Shown one piece after another: positions 1 through 11,067 of a DNA stretch of 64,000 nt. The notes beneath the pieces are model-generated. The model ran no database searches. It was not told the DNA's origin and saw nothing but the letters and a program-made list of their open reading frames with translations. The position numbers and the translations under genes were made by a program. The stretch is from Bryum argenteum. Taxonomy: Eukaryota > Streptophyta > Bryopsida > Bryales > Bryaceae. The stretch spans positions 12,568,727 to 12,632,726 of the forward strand of contig CM073327.1 in the NCBI GenBank assembly GCA_037043015.1, read 5' to 3'. Position 1 is the first letter of the stretch, and every line of letters begins with the position of its first letter.

Positions 1-244
1 AAATGAAATAGACCGCCAAAACAGAGAGATCTACGACGTAACCTTCCGTAACCTAAACCTTGAAGAGTCGGATTTACGTCTTGAACTAGTCCAGGCTCCC
101 GAATGAGCAGAGTCTGAGTTTAGATTTCCAACTGCGAGCTTTCTTTTATTCTTCTTTCACAGACGGAGCATGAAGCTCGTGCCATTTTCGCAACTGAGAG
201 TTTCAAAAAGGAAAGGGGAAACCCTAGAAGTGAGAAAGTGGTAC

Positions 245-332
245 CTGAGCCGAGGATGGACTCGATGTCCTTGGCGGACGGAGAGGAGTTTCCTCCCAAG
301 AGTGCCAAGAGGTAAGCAGCGACCACCTTCAT
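245..332 (-). CDS. RPP2: 60S acidic ribosomal protein P2, exon 1 (partial gene)
   Basis: This is the first coding exon of ribosomal stalk protein P2, which dimerises with P1 on P0 and recruits elongation factors to the ribosome. Read on the minus strand from the ATG at 332, it begins MKVVAAYLLALLGGNSSPSA and ends ESILGS, the nearly invariant P2 N-terminal helix pair. The exon stops in phase 1 at a good donor (CTCAG^GTACC, position 245/244), the position where plant P2 genes carry their first intron. The rest of the protein (second helix, hinge and acidic DDDMGFGLFD-type tail) lies beyond the left edge. An open frame continues upstream of the ATG in the same frame, but the canonical P2 start is the MKVVAAY methionine. 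Identity is secure; exon completeness is inferred. Confidence 0.9.
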
Positions 333-460
333 TTTGAATCGCCGAGTATGCGACGGGGGTTGCAGAGGAAGCGGACACGACGACGATGCCGCGAGCAAAA
401 GCGAAAGAGAGTGAGCGAGAAGGGAGCTGATGCTCATGTAGTAACCCTAATATTAATCGA
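333..460 (-). promoter_or_regulatory. P2 leader and core promoter with telo-box
   Basis: Upstream of the P2 ATG the minus strand is rich in pyrimidines (CTCTCTTTCGCTTTTGCTCG type), typical of ribosomal-protein leaders. A telo-box AACCCTAA lies at 443-450 (plus-strand reading), an element common in plant ribosomal-protein and translation-factor promoters. A second AAACCCTA sits in the first intron near 222-229. The promoter limits are inferred. Confidence 0.55.
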
Positions 461-1235
461 CGGCCGCGATCGCTCCCGAGTCCATCTTACGGTTAGTGTA
501 TGTGCACCTATGTCCGTCGGTTTTACCAAGTGGGTACCTCTATTGTATTTGTGTTACAAATTATAAGAGTTTTAAAGCATTTTGTTTTGCATAATGCGGA
601 CACATTGTTGGTACCGTAGGTTAAAATAATAGCAGCAGAATAGATTGGAAAGTTAGTCTCCTGAAAACCACCAAAAATATAAAAAATCAAAATTTGGTGT
701 TTTCAGCAAGTTTTGAACCGGCTATATTTAGATTTATTAAATTATTCTGCTAAAAATAGTAAGACGTGCTATTTAGCTATGGTAGTGTCAATAATCTGAA
801 AGAATATTGCTAAAAGAATCACCTTTGGCTTATTATATCAACAATCGATTACATGTTTGTTTAAGTTTAAGCTTGTCTTTGAATGTATTCATTATAGTGA
901 TTTTCTTGCTTGTCATTTTGATTCTTAAATTTGTCAGTATGGTCCATTTAACCACAATTGAGAACTTCTTGCATGAGTACTACCCTCGTAACTATTTGGA
1001 TAATAATAAATGCGTTGTGTCTCACAACAATGTCTCTCTCCATCCGCACTTTCAATAGATACACAAGATTCCATTTATCATTCACTTTTTGTAAGGTTGA
1101 TGCTCCTTGGAGCCATAGTTTTAATGGGTCATGCTCAAATGGCTTGTCAAATAGTTCAAGACTGTTAGAAGAGACAAATCAAAATGAATAAGATTATTAA
1201 ATCAAGATAACAATAAATGAATAGAGCAACATTCA
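461..1235. other. Intergenic spacer, no feature seen
   Basis: AT-rich sequence without a coding signal. The short open frames here have no recognisable motif and no paralogue in the window. Confidence 0.5.
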
Positions 1236-1239
1236 ACAA

Positions 1240-2520
1240 AATGCTGGTTGTCCGCCAAAGTAGGTCTCAGAAGTTGCTGGTTTGATTTGAGACCTCAAAG
1301 CTTGTGTGATTGCTCTCTTTGAGGCTGTACTTATGTCCTGGTGAATGCCTTTGAAGGTAGACCGCAAATTCCTTCCACATGATGTGTGAGCTGCGTTAGC
1401 GTAGCTCTCACCTGATTTTTGAAAACTTCATGCTTTGCTCAATCCAAGCTTCTATTTTTTTCATGTTGGTCATCCTCAAAGGTAGGTCTCAGAACATGTT
1501 GGTTTATTTTGGGACTTAGAAGCTTGTCTGTTGCCTACTTTGGGGCTTCACTTGTTATGTGCTAAATGTCTTCGAAGGTAGATCGCAAATTCTTTGCAGA
1601 TGCTCTGTGAGCTGCGTTAATGTATCTCTCGCGTGATTTTTGAAATTTTCATAAATTGCCAAATCTTGGCTTCTATTTTTTCATATTGGTCGTCCTCGAA
1701 GGTAGGTTTCAGAGCCCGCAGGTTTGGTTTGAGACCTTGAAGCTTGTATGGTTGCCCACTTTGAGGCTTCACTTGTGTTGTGCTGAATATCTTTGAAGGT
1801 AGACCGCAAATTCTTTGCAGATGCTTTTCAGCGGCGTCAATGTATCTCTCATGTGATTTCTGAAATTTTCATGCTTTGTTGAATCCAGGTTTCTATTTTT
1901 TCATGTTGGTCGTCCTCGTAGGTAGGTCTTAGAATCTGCGGCCCTGCCGGTTTGATTTGTGACCTTGAAGTTTGTGTAGTTGCCCACTTTGGGGCTTCAC
2001 TTGTGCCATGTTGAATGTTTTTGAAGGTAGACCGCAAATTCTTTGCAGATGCTCTGTGAGCTGTGTCAATGTAGCTCTCACTGATTTTTTGAAACTCGAT
2101 GCTTTGTCGAAGCTAGGCTTCTGAATTTGCATGCTCGTTGTCAAACGTAGGTCTTGGAACCTAGGCCTTGGAACATGATGGTTTGATTTGTGACTTTGAA
2201 GCATGTCGTGTTGGTTATCTTGTGCACTAACTTGTGACTGAGCTGCGTGGACATAGCTTTCATTTGATTTTTGAAAACTGGAGGCTTTACGGAATACAGT
2301 CTTCTAAATTTCTATGTTCGTCGTCGTCGAAAATAAGTCCTGGAACCTGTTGGTTTGATTTGTGTCTTCAAAGCTTAATAGGTTGCCAACTTTGGGCCTT
2401 TAGTTCTGTCGTACTGAATGTCATTGATGGTAAACCTCGAGTTCCTTGTAGATGTTGTCTGAGTTGCGTCGACGTAGCATTCACTTGGAACCTGAATTTT
2501 GAAATCTTGACAGGTCCAAT
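1240..2520. repeat. Tandem array of six diverged ~220-bp units
   Basis: A recurring block starts with GTAGGTCTCAGAA-like sequence at about 1260, 1482, 1702, 1922, 2150 and 2330, so the period is close to 220 bp in the first units and shorter in the last. Each unit also contains GGTAGACCGCAAATTC and TGAGCTGCGT. On the minus strand the units read as a repeated peptide (DDQHEKIETWIQQSMKISEI, then after a frame change SHERYIDAA, HLQRICGLPSK). Stops and indels break every copy. It may be a degenerate repeat-protein gene or a satellite; I cannot name the parent. Confidence 0.75.
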
Positions 2521-3689
2521 CGAGGAGTTTTTGCCTATGGGGATTCCGTTTCGTACTGACCCCTAGCAGCTCTAGCTAGTCAAGAATGGATTAGGTAAAT
2601 AATCACATACTAAGGTGAAGGTGAAGCATCATTAAAGTGCTGGTCACATTTATCAGCCTCAAAGTCTACAAACTTAAGTAAATTATTGCTAAAACCTGGA
2701 CGTGTAGTGTCAGAGGGAATGAAAGATGGAGCTCGAACACAATCTTGAGGAATACGCGCTGCATGGGAAGGTAGGGTGAATGTTGATGGAGGACTATTTG
2801 TAGAGATGACTGGGTACCAAGTGTCCTTGGTCTCCTATTAATCTATGTGTTCTTTAATACAATTTTTTATATTTACTTATCATGATCATCTTTGATTGCT
2901 AAACCTACACCAAGTGCTTCAAATAGTACTCTGAGTATGTCATTAATGGAATTTAATACTTCTAAAATTTATTCTCAGTTTTACTTAGTTGTCTATGTAA
3001 GTAGGGGCTCTTCTAGAGTACCCTTATAGCTCATGATAGCAGCCTTAGTCCGTGTTTAAAACCACTCAAACAAGATCAATGAGATCAAACTTGGACTTCC
3101 GCAATGCAAAATGAATGTCTTAGTGTACAACTCGCAAGTTGTTAGGATGTGACAACTTTTGAACCGAAAATTATATTAGAAAATTAATCCTATTATGAAC
3201 TAATCCTAGTCATGTTTGCCTCTAAATGACGACGTCAACCCTAATTTTAATATAAACTCTACGACTCCAAATGAAATATTTTTCCAATCCTATTCAAGAA
3301 CAATAATGGCCTCTAATATGATAGGCTTATGAATGATGACGTTAGCTCTAATTCAATAAAGACAATATAATAAATCTTCAATAATTATCATTTTAAGAAT
3401 TATGAAGTGGGACTTACATCACTTTCACATGGAAATAGGACCTAAATCCACATATCTGGGGTACTAAAATTGCACAAATTTAACCTTAACAATTTCATCA
3501 CACCTAACTCAGTGGTCATAGGGTCCCTATTCCTAATAGAAATCTCAAAACGTTCACCAAAGTTCATACCATCTTCGAGCTCACCGCTTACCGCTCTATG
3601 CTCACACCCCTGCATTCCCCATGCTAATAGATTGTGTTCACAGAGAAATTCAAGCCTTTAAAAAATACATCGTCTATATTCTATATCTA
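2521..3689. other. Intergenic spacer, no feature seen
   Basis: AT-rich, with no coding signal, repeat or RNA gene that I can support. Confidence 0.45.
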
Positions 3690-3945
3690 CTTCTATAATA
3701 AAACATTGTTCGGAAATCCTTCTTACCCACCAATGTACCAACCTACTAACCTACAAACTTACCAACCTACCTACCTTCTTTTATGTATTAAAAAAATGTG
3801 AATAAAGAGAGAGAAAAAGGGAAAAATAAACCGTTTAAGGAAATGGTAGACATGGGATACTTTTTTAAAAGTACCATGTAAAGACCTTTCTCGTTAGGAC
3901 GACGGGAATCATACTAGCTTACTTTTATAACAAGAACGGTGGAAC
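3690..3945 (+). repeat. Dispersed repeat family R1, copy 1
   Basis: It opens with AACATTGTTCGGAAATCC, goes through a run of ACC-rich near-repeats (CCACCAATGTACCAACC) and ends with a conserved block around GGTAGACATGGGATAC and a GGGAATCATACTAG tail. The same order recurs at 8586-8800 and 8799-9170. There is no coding frame, so it is probably a short non-autonomous element. Confidence 0.55.
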
Positions 3946-4715
3946 CGCGAGGCTCTGTCCTCTGTAATAATATTCACAAAAACAAATAAATCAAAACAAA
4001 TATTAAAAACAATCACAATTGTTTAGTAAATGATTGACTTTTATCAAATAATAACTAAGTCAATTCTATAATGCTTAGGATTTGTTTTCTCAAATATTCA
4101 ATTTTTTTAAAGAGGAATCTAACATAAATTTTGGTTCTCATAAAGAGAGAAGATTTTACTAAACCTTTTGCATTTAAAGTGTTCCTAATCAAGATCGAAT
4201 CCAAATTTTGAAATAAATAACAATTTATTAAATAATTAAAATTTAGTATTCCTCTTTTACCCAAATTGAATTCAACTTTTTCATTAAGAAATATGATTGA
4301 CAATGGTTCACTTCAAAATTTTGATAGAAAATTCAACAATGGATTACTGCGCGTCACGTAGGAAAAAATTAAAATAATCTTAAATTTTTGGTGAAAATAT
4401 ATTGATTTATTATTGTTATCATCTTACGAACCTTTGCTTTTATGTTGCTTTGAATACCTTCAAGTTCCATTTTCAATATATTTTCAATTAAAACATATGC
4501 AATAATATCTTATTTGTAAGTGCCATGGTTATTTTTTAAGTTCGTGCAAACAACAGACTTGGTGTCTTAAAAAAGATGATTCATAGAGTTTTGTAGTTGA
4601 ACTTAAAATATTTTAGCTCCAGGAATAAAAATAAAAATATAAATGTTTGGAAAAAATTTAAATAAATGCACAACACTAGTTTACCAAAATCATATACAAA
4701 TTAATAAAAACTGTA
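3946..4715. other. AT-rich intergenic spacer
   Basis: Very AT-rich. The longest minus-strand open frame (4055-4303) has a composition expected by chance, and no motif is recognised. Confidence 0.45.
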
Positions 4716-4719
4716 GTGA

Positions 4720-4950
4720 GAGAAGCATTTAGATACAAGCATTTAGCAAAAGCATTTAGGTATAGACGTTTAGCAAAAGTGTTTGAGTAAAAGCTTTTAG
4801 AAAAAGCGTTCGGGTAGAGGCGTTTAGCAAAAGTGTTTAATTTATGCGTTTAGCAAAAGCGTTCATCCGCAGATGAAAATAGCGTTCATCCGCAGATGAA
4901 AATAGCGTTCATCCGCAAATGATGAAAATGATATGCGTTCATCCACAGAT
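4720..4950 (+). repeat. Two adjoining short tandem arrays
   Basis: From about 4725 to 4860, degenerate units of GCGTTTAGCAAAAG type repeat roughly every 24 bp. They lead directly into a 23-bp unit (AGCGTTCATCCGCAGATGAA core) repeated exactly at 4858-4880 and 4881-4903 and imperfectly up to about 4950. No spacer pattern suggests CRISPR; this is an ordinary eukaryotic minisatellite. Confidence 0.75.
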
Positions 4951-5214
4951 GAAGAAATTGTAATCATGAGCAGTAGTGACACATTTGTAAACCTACAAAA
5001 CCAACTGTGCAAGAACATCATTTTCTTACTGAAGCATATGACAATCTACTTACGACTTAAAATGTGCAATTCAATTTCAAAAAGTGTCAATTCATGTGAC
5101 CTTAGAACTTTTAAGAAATTACAGTCTCGAAGGTCTCGAAGACTCAAACTCGTTTCAAATCTCAAACAATAGTTGCATATGTTGTGTTACGGAAAAAGAG
5201 TGATTGCCTACCTA

Positions 5215-5475
5215 AACTCTGGAATCCAAAAAAGACTGCTGGCCAAGTGTTCGTAGAGGAGCCCGAAAAATTGCCGCTGCCGTCCCACAAATCTCCATCT
5301 CCTTCTCGCGGTCCGTTATGAACCCAACGTGCAGGATCACATTGTTCGCAATCGCATTTAGAGTGTCCTTCACCCTAATTTCAACTTCTTTTCCACCTCA
5401 ACACAGCTTTTCCCACTCATCCAACACGGATTCCACACTGCTCACCATTGCTTCTACTATTTCCTGCAGGTAACT
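5215..5475 (-). pseudogene. Cytochrome P450 fragment (degraded)
   Basis: On the minus strand an almost open frame reads LQEIVEAMVSSVESVLDEWE, then GGKEVEIRVKDTLNAIANNV, then ILHVGF and LGQQSFLDSRV. This resembles the C- to F-helix part of plant P450 monooxygenases (a conserved 'GKEVEIDV...T.D.I...AFG' stretch). The frame has a stop after WEKLC and lacks the I-helix, ExxR and haem-cysteine motifs, so it is a relic of one exon. Identification rests on recalled family features only. Confidence 0.45.
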
Positions 5476-5699
5476 CAAGTATCTAAACAATTGACTCTAT
5501 TGCAGAAAGCTTTGATTGTAACTTGCCGACCAACTCAAAAAGCAATCGTAATTATAAAAAAGAGGACTGAATACTACGATATCATGTTGCAAGAATTGAT
5601 ACCGCACAAGCGATTAGAAGGGAAAATTGAGGTAAGATTATCATTTCAAATTCCAATAAATTTTGAACATGTACGTACCGCGCGCCTCATTAAGGCCTC

Positions 5700-5960
5700 A
5701 AGTTGAAGCTCGCCCAGAATGCGACTTCTAGTGTTGGCTTACTCTCAAGACAGTGCCTCTGAACCATCTCTGTCATGTACTCCTCCGACAAGCCATCGTA
5801 CTATAGAAGGTAATCTTCCACGGACACCCAAATGATACTTCTCCTTGCCGAGCACGAGAACCAGTTTCTTAAATCCAAGCTTTGTTTGTCTTCTTCAGAT
5901 ATCAACGTCTTCGTTAGCAACAATTGGTGATCCTGATCGTAAATCTATTAGCTGTCAAAG
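5700..5960 (-). pseudogene. Possible second P450-like relic
   Basis: Minus-strand sequence contains peptide pieces such as KLVLVLGKEKYHLGV and, in another frame, LSEEYMTEMVQRHCLESKPT, which loosely resemble the B-C region of a P450. The pieces are in different frames and carry stops. Proximity to the better fragment at 5215-5475 is the main reason to list it; it may be something else. Confidence 0.25.
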
Positions 5961-6522
5961 ACTTGACGAATTATGATATAGGCTTTGGTGATAAGGTTTT
6001 TATGGACCTCATGTGCCTTATAGCTTATGGCTTTTAGGGGCCTCATGGGCCATATAGCTTATACCTTCATATGGATAAGGTACTAGGGGAATTTATGAGA
6101 GAGGTTAGAGAGCTAGTAGGGCCTTATAGAGAATTTACAAAGTTGTACAATCACCGTACGTATGGCCATGAGAAATATATGCTTTTTAAACAAAAGCATT
6201 GTATGTCTTGTAACTTCACATTGTCAAGACCTCGAATGATTTCAATACTTGGCCCTTGAAACTACCCACTTTCAATGTAGGCCAAGACTTTTAACTTTTT
6301 TGATAATTGTAAGCAAAAGAAATAGTACCTAAAATTTTACATGAATATATATACTAAATCTCAATAAAAGATTCCTTAGCATTTGTGAGATTAAGTCATC
6401 ATAATGATCAATGCTTACATTCATGCAATATATAAACCTAAAGTAAAGCTTAATCTTCCCATGGGAGTAAGCTAAAATTCAAATACGAAGGTGTATTTTT
6501 TACAATTAAAGAACCGGTAACA
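5961..6522. other. Intergenic spacer
   Basis: A short imperfect direct repeat (TTATAGCTTAT / GGGGCCTCATGGGCC near 6010-6062) is visible. Otherwise there is no gene signal. Confidence 0.4.
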
Positions 6523-6523
6523 G

Positions 6524-7003
6524 GACCCTCCCCTCACATGAGGGGGCTCCTAAAACCATTGACAGGTCCCTAAAACCACTAACAAGACCCCCCCTCACAT
6601 GAGGGGGCCCCTAAATCCATTGACATGACCACCCTCACATGAGGGGTCCCTAAAACGACAGACAGGACCCCCTCACATGAGGGGGCTGTCAGTGGTGTTA
6701 GAGGCCCCCTCGTGTGAAGGGGGGTCTGTTAATGGTTTTAGGACATGTTTATGGTTTTAGGGCCCCCCTCATGTGAGAGGGGGTTTGATAGTGGGTTTTA
6801 GGGGCCTGTCACTGCTTTTAGGGGCATGTCAGTGGTTTTAGGGGGCTCCTCATGTGAGGGGAGTCTATTAGTGGTTTTAGGGGCCTGTTAAATGGTTTTA
6901 GGGGGCTCTCATGTGAGAGAGTCTGTTAGTGCTTTTAGGGGCCTATTCAATGGTTTTAGGGACCCCCTCATGTGAGGGGGGGTCATATTAATGGTTTTAG
7001 GGG
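6524..7003. repeat. Foldback array of nine CATG-centred hairpins
   Basis: Nine near-palindromes of the form CCCCTCACATGAGGGG occur at about 6527, 6589, 6631, 6667, 6703, 6763, 6843, 6903 and 6961. In the first four the core is TCACATGA, linked by CTAAAACCATTGACAGG. In the last five it is the reverse complement (TCATGTGA, linked by CTGTTAATGGTTTTAGG). The whole tract is therefore an imperfect inverted repeat with its axis near 6690, each arm itself built of hairpins. G/C tracts flank every core. It has no coding potential. Confidence 0.85.
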
Positions 7004-7079
7004 GGTTGCAGTATCACTTACATAGTATGAGACGACAATGATGTTGCAAAGGCCACCACAGCTCGCACTTTGATGCTCT

Positions 7080-7135
7080 CTAGAAGAAGAAGAAAGAAAG
7101 AAATAAAGAAAGAAAGGAAAAAAAAAAAACGATTA
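7080..7135 (+). repeat. GAAA-type microsatellite and poly-A
   Basis: A run of GAAGAAGAAGAAAGAAAG-type sequence passes into about ten consecutive A. Confidence 0.8.
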
Positions 7136-7603
7136 AAAGAATCTGAGCATCACACACACACAAAGTACATGACCAATTGTGGCAGTGTCTTAGCAAAAAA
7201 CTTAAACTAGATGCTTTTAATCCTAATTGCTAAGATTACTAAGAAGTGTTACCCGTACGACTCCTCAAAGCTGAGGCTCGTAGCACTTTGAATGTAGGTC
7301 TCATGAATTGCGTCCTTGTAGTTTAGAATTTTGCTTTTCTTCGCAAAACACCAAGGACTATAGTATAGGGGTTCCAAACTTGGGAATAGTCAATTAGTCT
7401 AACGTATTAGTAGCTAAAGTCACTTGTATTCTATAGAAAAATGGAAAATATACATATATAATCTATTGACAATTTATTACTATCCTATCAATTCTTTATA
7501 TACAATTTCAGAATAACTTCCCTGATTCATCTTGAATGTTTACACATTTGTAGCATTTGCAATTGCTAGTCCATGCTTCTACTTTTGCCATGGCAATTTG
7601 AAC

Positions 7604-7815
7604 TAAAAATTTCCAATTGAGTTCAGAGGCAATTTGCTCTCTAAGCTAGCCCATTCTTTGGTGCTCGGTCTGGCAACTTTGCTTAACTCACATGAATCCA
7701 ATCACCGGATTAAGTTAATCACACAATAAAAATTTCCAATTGAGTTCGGAGAAATTTGCTTCCAAAGTCGCCCAATCTTTGGTGCTCGATCCGGCAAAAT
7801 TTGCTTAACTCACAC
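7604..7815 (+). repeat. Two-copy direct repeat (~125-bp period)
   Basis: TTTCCAATTGAGTTC followed by TTTGGTGCTCG and TTGCTTAACTCACA occurs at about 7608-7695 and again at 7733-7813, with scattered substitutions. No coding frame. Confidence 0.65.
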
Positions 7816-8585
7816 ACACACCCACAACTTCAATTTGACCGCACACCCTATACACAAACATCGTAGGCGATTTGATTGAACTCACAAAGACAACTGGACT
7901 ATTCGTCCAGACTCGTACACAATTAGACAATTCACAAATGGACTACCCGTCCAATAATCTCTCACAATTGCACACACTAGTGCAAAACAAATAGACAAAT
8001 TGCACAACTATAATGCTATAAGTTTGATTACAAGAAAGCTAAAGTACACAGTGAGTCTTACCACAAGGTAAGAACTGAGTTCAAAATAAGTAGACATTTG
8101 TACTTATAGGTCCAAAGTTTGGTGAAGATAACTCTTCACCGAGGGCTATTAAGGCTATTTGACCCTTTTCGTATCCAAACTCTTTGACCCTTATAATCCA
8201 ACGTTTCCATTCCTATACAAAATCTGCAAGGCGAATAGACATACAAATGGAAACGAGGTAGTCTATTTACCTCTTTTTATACTACAAGAGTCAAATGGAA
8301 AGAAATGAAAAATTTAAAGTACGACAGTCCTTGTGAATCTTCCTGAGCGTATGTAGGAATTTTTAAAGAACTAAGCTCTGCAATTTGAAAGTGAGGGAGG
8401 ACTAGAGCAGGCAAGGGCTCAAACCCTACACGAACAGCTGCCATCCGCTTCTCATCCAGGTCTCATCCACTTTCCATCTATTTATTGATAGTGTGAAAGG
8501 GTTTGAGACAAGTCATTGGACTTTTGGCTGAGCTGATGGGGGAAGTCTGTACATAGTCTCTGCCTAAGAAGACAGAGACAATAAA
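7816..8585. other. Intergenic spacer, no feature seen
   Basis: No reading frame, RNA gene or clear repeat was recognised. Confidence 0.4.
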
Positions 8586-9255
8586 ATACTGTTCGGCGAT
8601 CCTTCCTACCCACCAATGTACCAACCTACAAGCTTACCAACATACATACCTTCTTTTATGTTTTTTGAATTATGTTAAAAAAAAAAAAAAAAACACATAA
8701 TAGTGTTTGAGCAAACGGTAGACACGGGATACTTTTTAAAGTCCCATATAAAGAACCTCCCCGTCGGGAAGAGGGGACCTTACTAGTCTATAACAAATTA
8801 CTGTTCGGCGATCCTTCCTACCTAACAGACCTTCCTACGTACTAAACCTTCCAACTCACCAAACCTTCCTACCCACCAAACCTTCCTACCCACCAAACTT
8901 TCCTACCCACCAAACCTTCCTACCCAATGTACCAACCTACCATCTTACGAACTTACCAACCAACCTATCTACATATCTTTTTTTATGTTTTTGGATTATG
9001 TAAATAAAAATGAATTAAATCAAAATTATATTTAAAAAAAATAAATAACGGGCATATATAAAATTATTATGGAATGGTAGACACGTGATACTTTTTTAAA
9101 ATTACCATGTAGAGTGCTTCTCCGTCGGGACAAGGGGTACCCTACTGTATCAAAATAATAATAACCATAATATGAGGAAATGGTAGACTCGGTATAATTC
9201 TACAAAAGTATCATATAGAGAGCTTTCCTGTCGAGACGATAGGTACATTACTAGT
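8586..9255 (+). repeat. Dispersed repeat family R1, two tandem copies plus a partial one
   Basis: Copies begin at about 8586 and 8799 with ACTGTTCGGCGATCCTTCC. Each runs through ACC-rich microrepeats and ends in a GGTAGACACG...GATACTTTTT block with a CCTCCCCGTCGGGA tail. The second copy has an expanded CCCACCAAACCTTCCTA run (8853-8920). A third, partial terminal block follows at about 9175-9250. All match the unit at 3690-3945. Confidence 0.7.
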
Positions 9256-10159
9256 ACTAGCATAACATAATAAGATAGTGAATATAGTCAAAACAAGTAT
9301 CCTCCACTGTTGATATCCTCTACATAGTCAAATATTCTCAACTGATGAATAAGCATGCTTAGAATTATATAGTAGCTAATGACTTCCCAATTTGCACTTG
9401 CATGTGGCATTGTGAACTTTTCCAATCAAAAAACGATTTATCCTCTAGTCAAAAAATTTGCTTAGTCCTCTAGTCTAGATATTTATTCATATTCCAGTTT
9501 GTGAAGTGATAAAATGTTGTTGATACGATAATCACTAATATATAGTTGTGGTGCCATATGATTTGGTTTGATAAGATGTATGAATATCACATTTTGATGT
9601 GTAGAAAGAGCATAGAAAGAGTAGAATCAATGAATATCATTGTGAAGTCTAGAAAGATTAGAACCGATGAATATGAGTATAAATTGTTAAAATGATAACC
9701 AAGTTGTTATTGATTTTGATAGGGACATGTTGGATATAATATTCAAATAGAAGAGGAAGACATCATTGAATGCCCCAATGATGACTTTGAAGTTTCAAAG
9801 GAGCCTAATCAACGCTACATCAATGTTGCATTAAAAAAAAAAAAAAAAATTGTGTGGGAAGGAAAACAAAGAAATGGAGAAAACATTTAACAAGGATATT
9901 TTAAAACATGCAAAGTTGGCGTTGCTACAAGTTTTGGTTGTAGCCAAAGAAGAGATCATGGAGCTTAAGAGAGAGTATATATTGCGATACAACCTCCATG
10001 CTACAAACAAACCTAAAGATGGGGAGGTATAGAGGTCCAAAACCATATATTGTCCAAGTTAATGGATAGAGAATAATGGACAGAGGGTGTGTTAAGCACA
10101 AAAAATGGAAGCACTTTGTTTGGGGTTACATACCAAGAACATTGTCTATGGTAGAAGAA
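9256..10159. other. Intergenic spacer
   Basis: Mostly AT-rich. An open frame at 9850-10032 has a coiled-coil-like composition but neither a homologue I recognise nor splice context. I do not call it a gene. Confidence 0.35.
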
Positions 10160-10520
10160 GACAAGGCACCACAAACCTTGGCTTGGTGGTTAGGGCTTAG
10201 GCCCCCAATGAGGAGGTCGTGGGTTCTGTTCCCCATGCCGGCGTGGTGCTCACCACTATAGTCCACCCAACTATTGTGGGGGGTCTTTGGACCTTGTTGT
10301 ATGGGTACCTCAAAGCCCTTTGGGGGGATACTATGTCAAGTATCTTCAAGGCACTAGTAACTAGGCTAAAAGTTAGCGTAGTTATAGTGTCCACCCTCGA
10401 GAGGGGGAAGTAGTATTGTTCCAATTTCCCCTTGTCCGGTGGCCATCGGGATATTAGCATTACGAACGGACACTTCATTCACGCCGGCCCCTTAGAAAAG
10501 GACCGGAGTTTCTATCTATC
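10160..10520 (+). mobile_element. tRNA-derived SINE
   Basis: The head contains a pol III A-box-like TGGTGGTTAGG (10184-10194) and a B-box-like GGGTTCTGTTCCC about 35 bp later, in the order and spacing of a tRNA-related promoter. The body then runs about 300 bp without coding potential and ends in a TCTATCTATC run. An 8-bp direct repeat TAGAAGAA flanks it (10152-10159 and 10521-10528), consistent with target-primed insertion. It does not fold into a complete tRNA, so it is not a tRNA gene. Exact ends are inferred from the flanking repeat. Confidence 0.65.
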
Positions 10521-10528
10521 TAGAAGAA

Positions 10529-11067
10529 CTAAAAGTTACTAAAAGTTTTTGAATTATGATAGTAAGGTGACTTAGACAACAAAGCATCGGTGAAAATACA
10601 CAATTACGGATAGGCACACTCCTCCCTGTAATGTCAGACCACCAGTGTAGAATTTGTTGCGTGATCCTTGAACACTTCCTACAACTTACATTAAATACAA
10701 TAAAATGAAAGCAATATGTCAAAACATTGTACATCACAACAAACTTGGTAGGAAGGGAACTAAAGAAACCATTGCCTTGGCGGTACTCTTCCTATTGAAC
10801 CAAAAAGTCTCTCACCTGAAAATTTCTTTGGTTTGTATCATAGGAAGTAAACACGAGACATGTGGCTAGGGGTACAACCTTGGTGAGATATAATATGGAG
10901 GTAAATATGAACTTCGACAAGGTACTTCATATAGTAGCAAACTTGTTGTAATGCAATCAAGTGAAGAAGGGATGGATCGCGTTGACAATGTCAAAAATAT
11001 GGGCTTGGAACAGAAAGACACAATAAATTAATTTGGGAAATTAAAGAAACTATTAAAAAAAAAAAAA
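10529..11067. other. Intergenic spacer, no feature seen
   Basis: AT-rich, ending in a poly-A tract just before repeat X1. No gene recognised. Confidence 0.4.

Noticed and set aside
4858-4930. CRISPR-like short repeats
   Set aside because: Units abut with no spacers, in a eukaryotic setting; it is a minisatellite.
10180-10260. Possible tRNA gene
   Set aside because: A- and B-box-like motifs are present, but no acceptor stem or full cloverleaf can be formed. A SINE head explains it.
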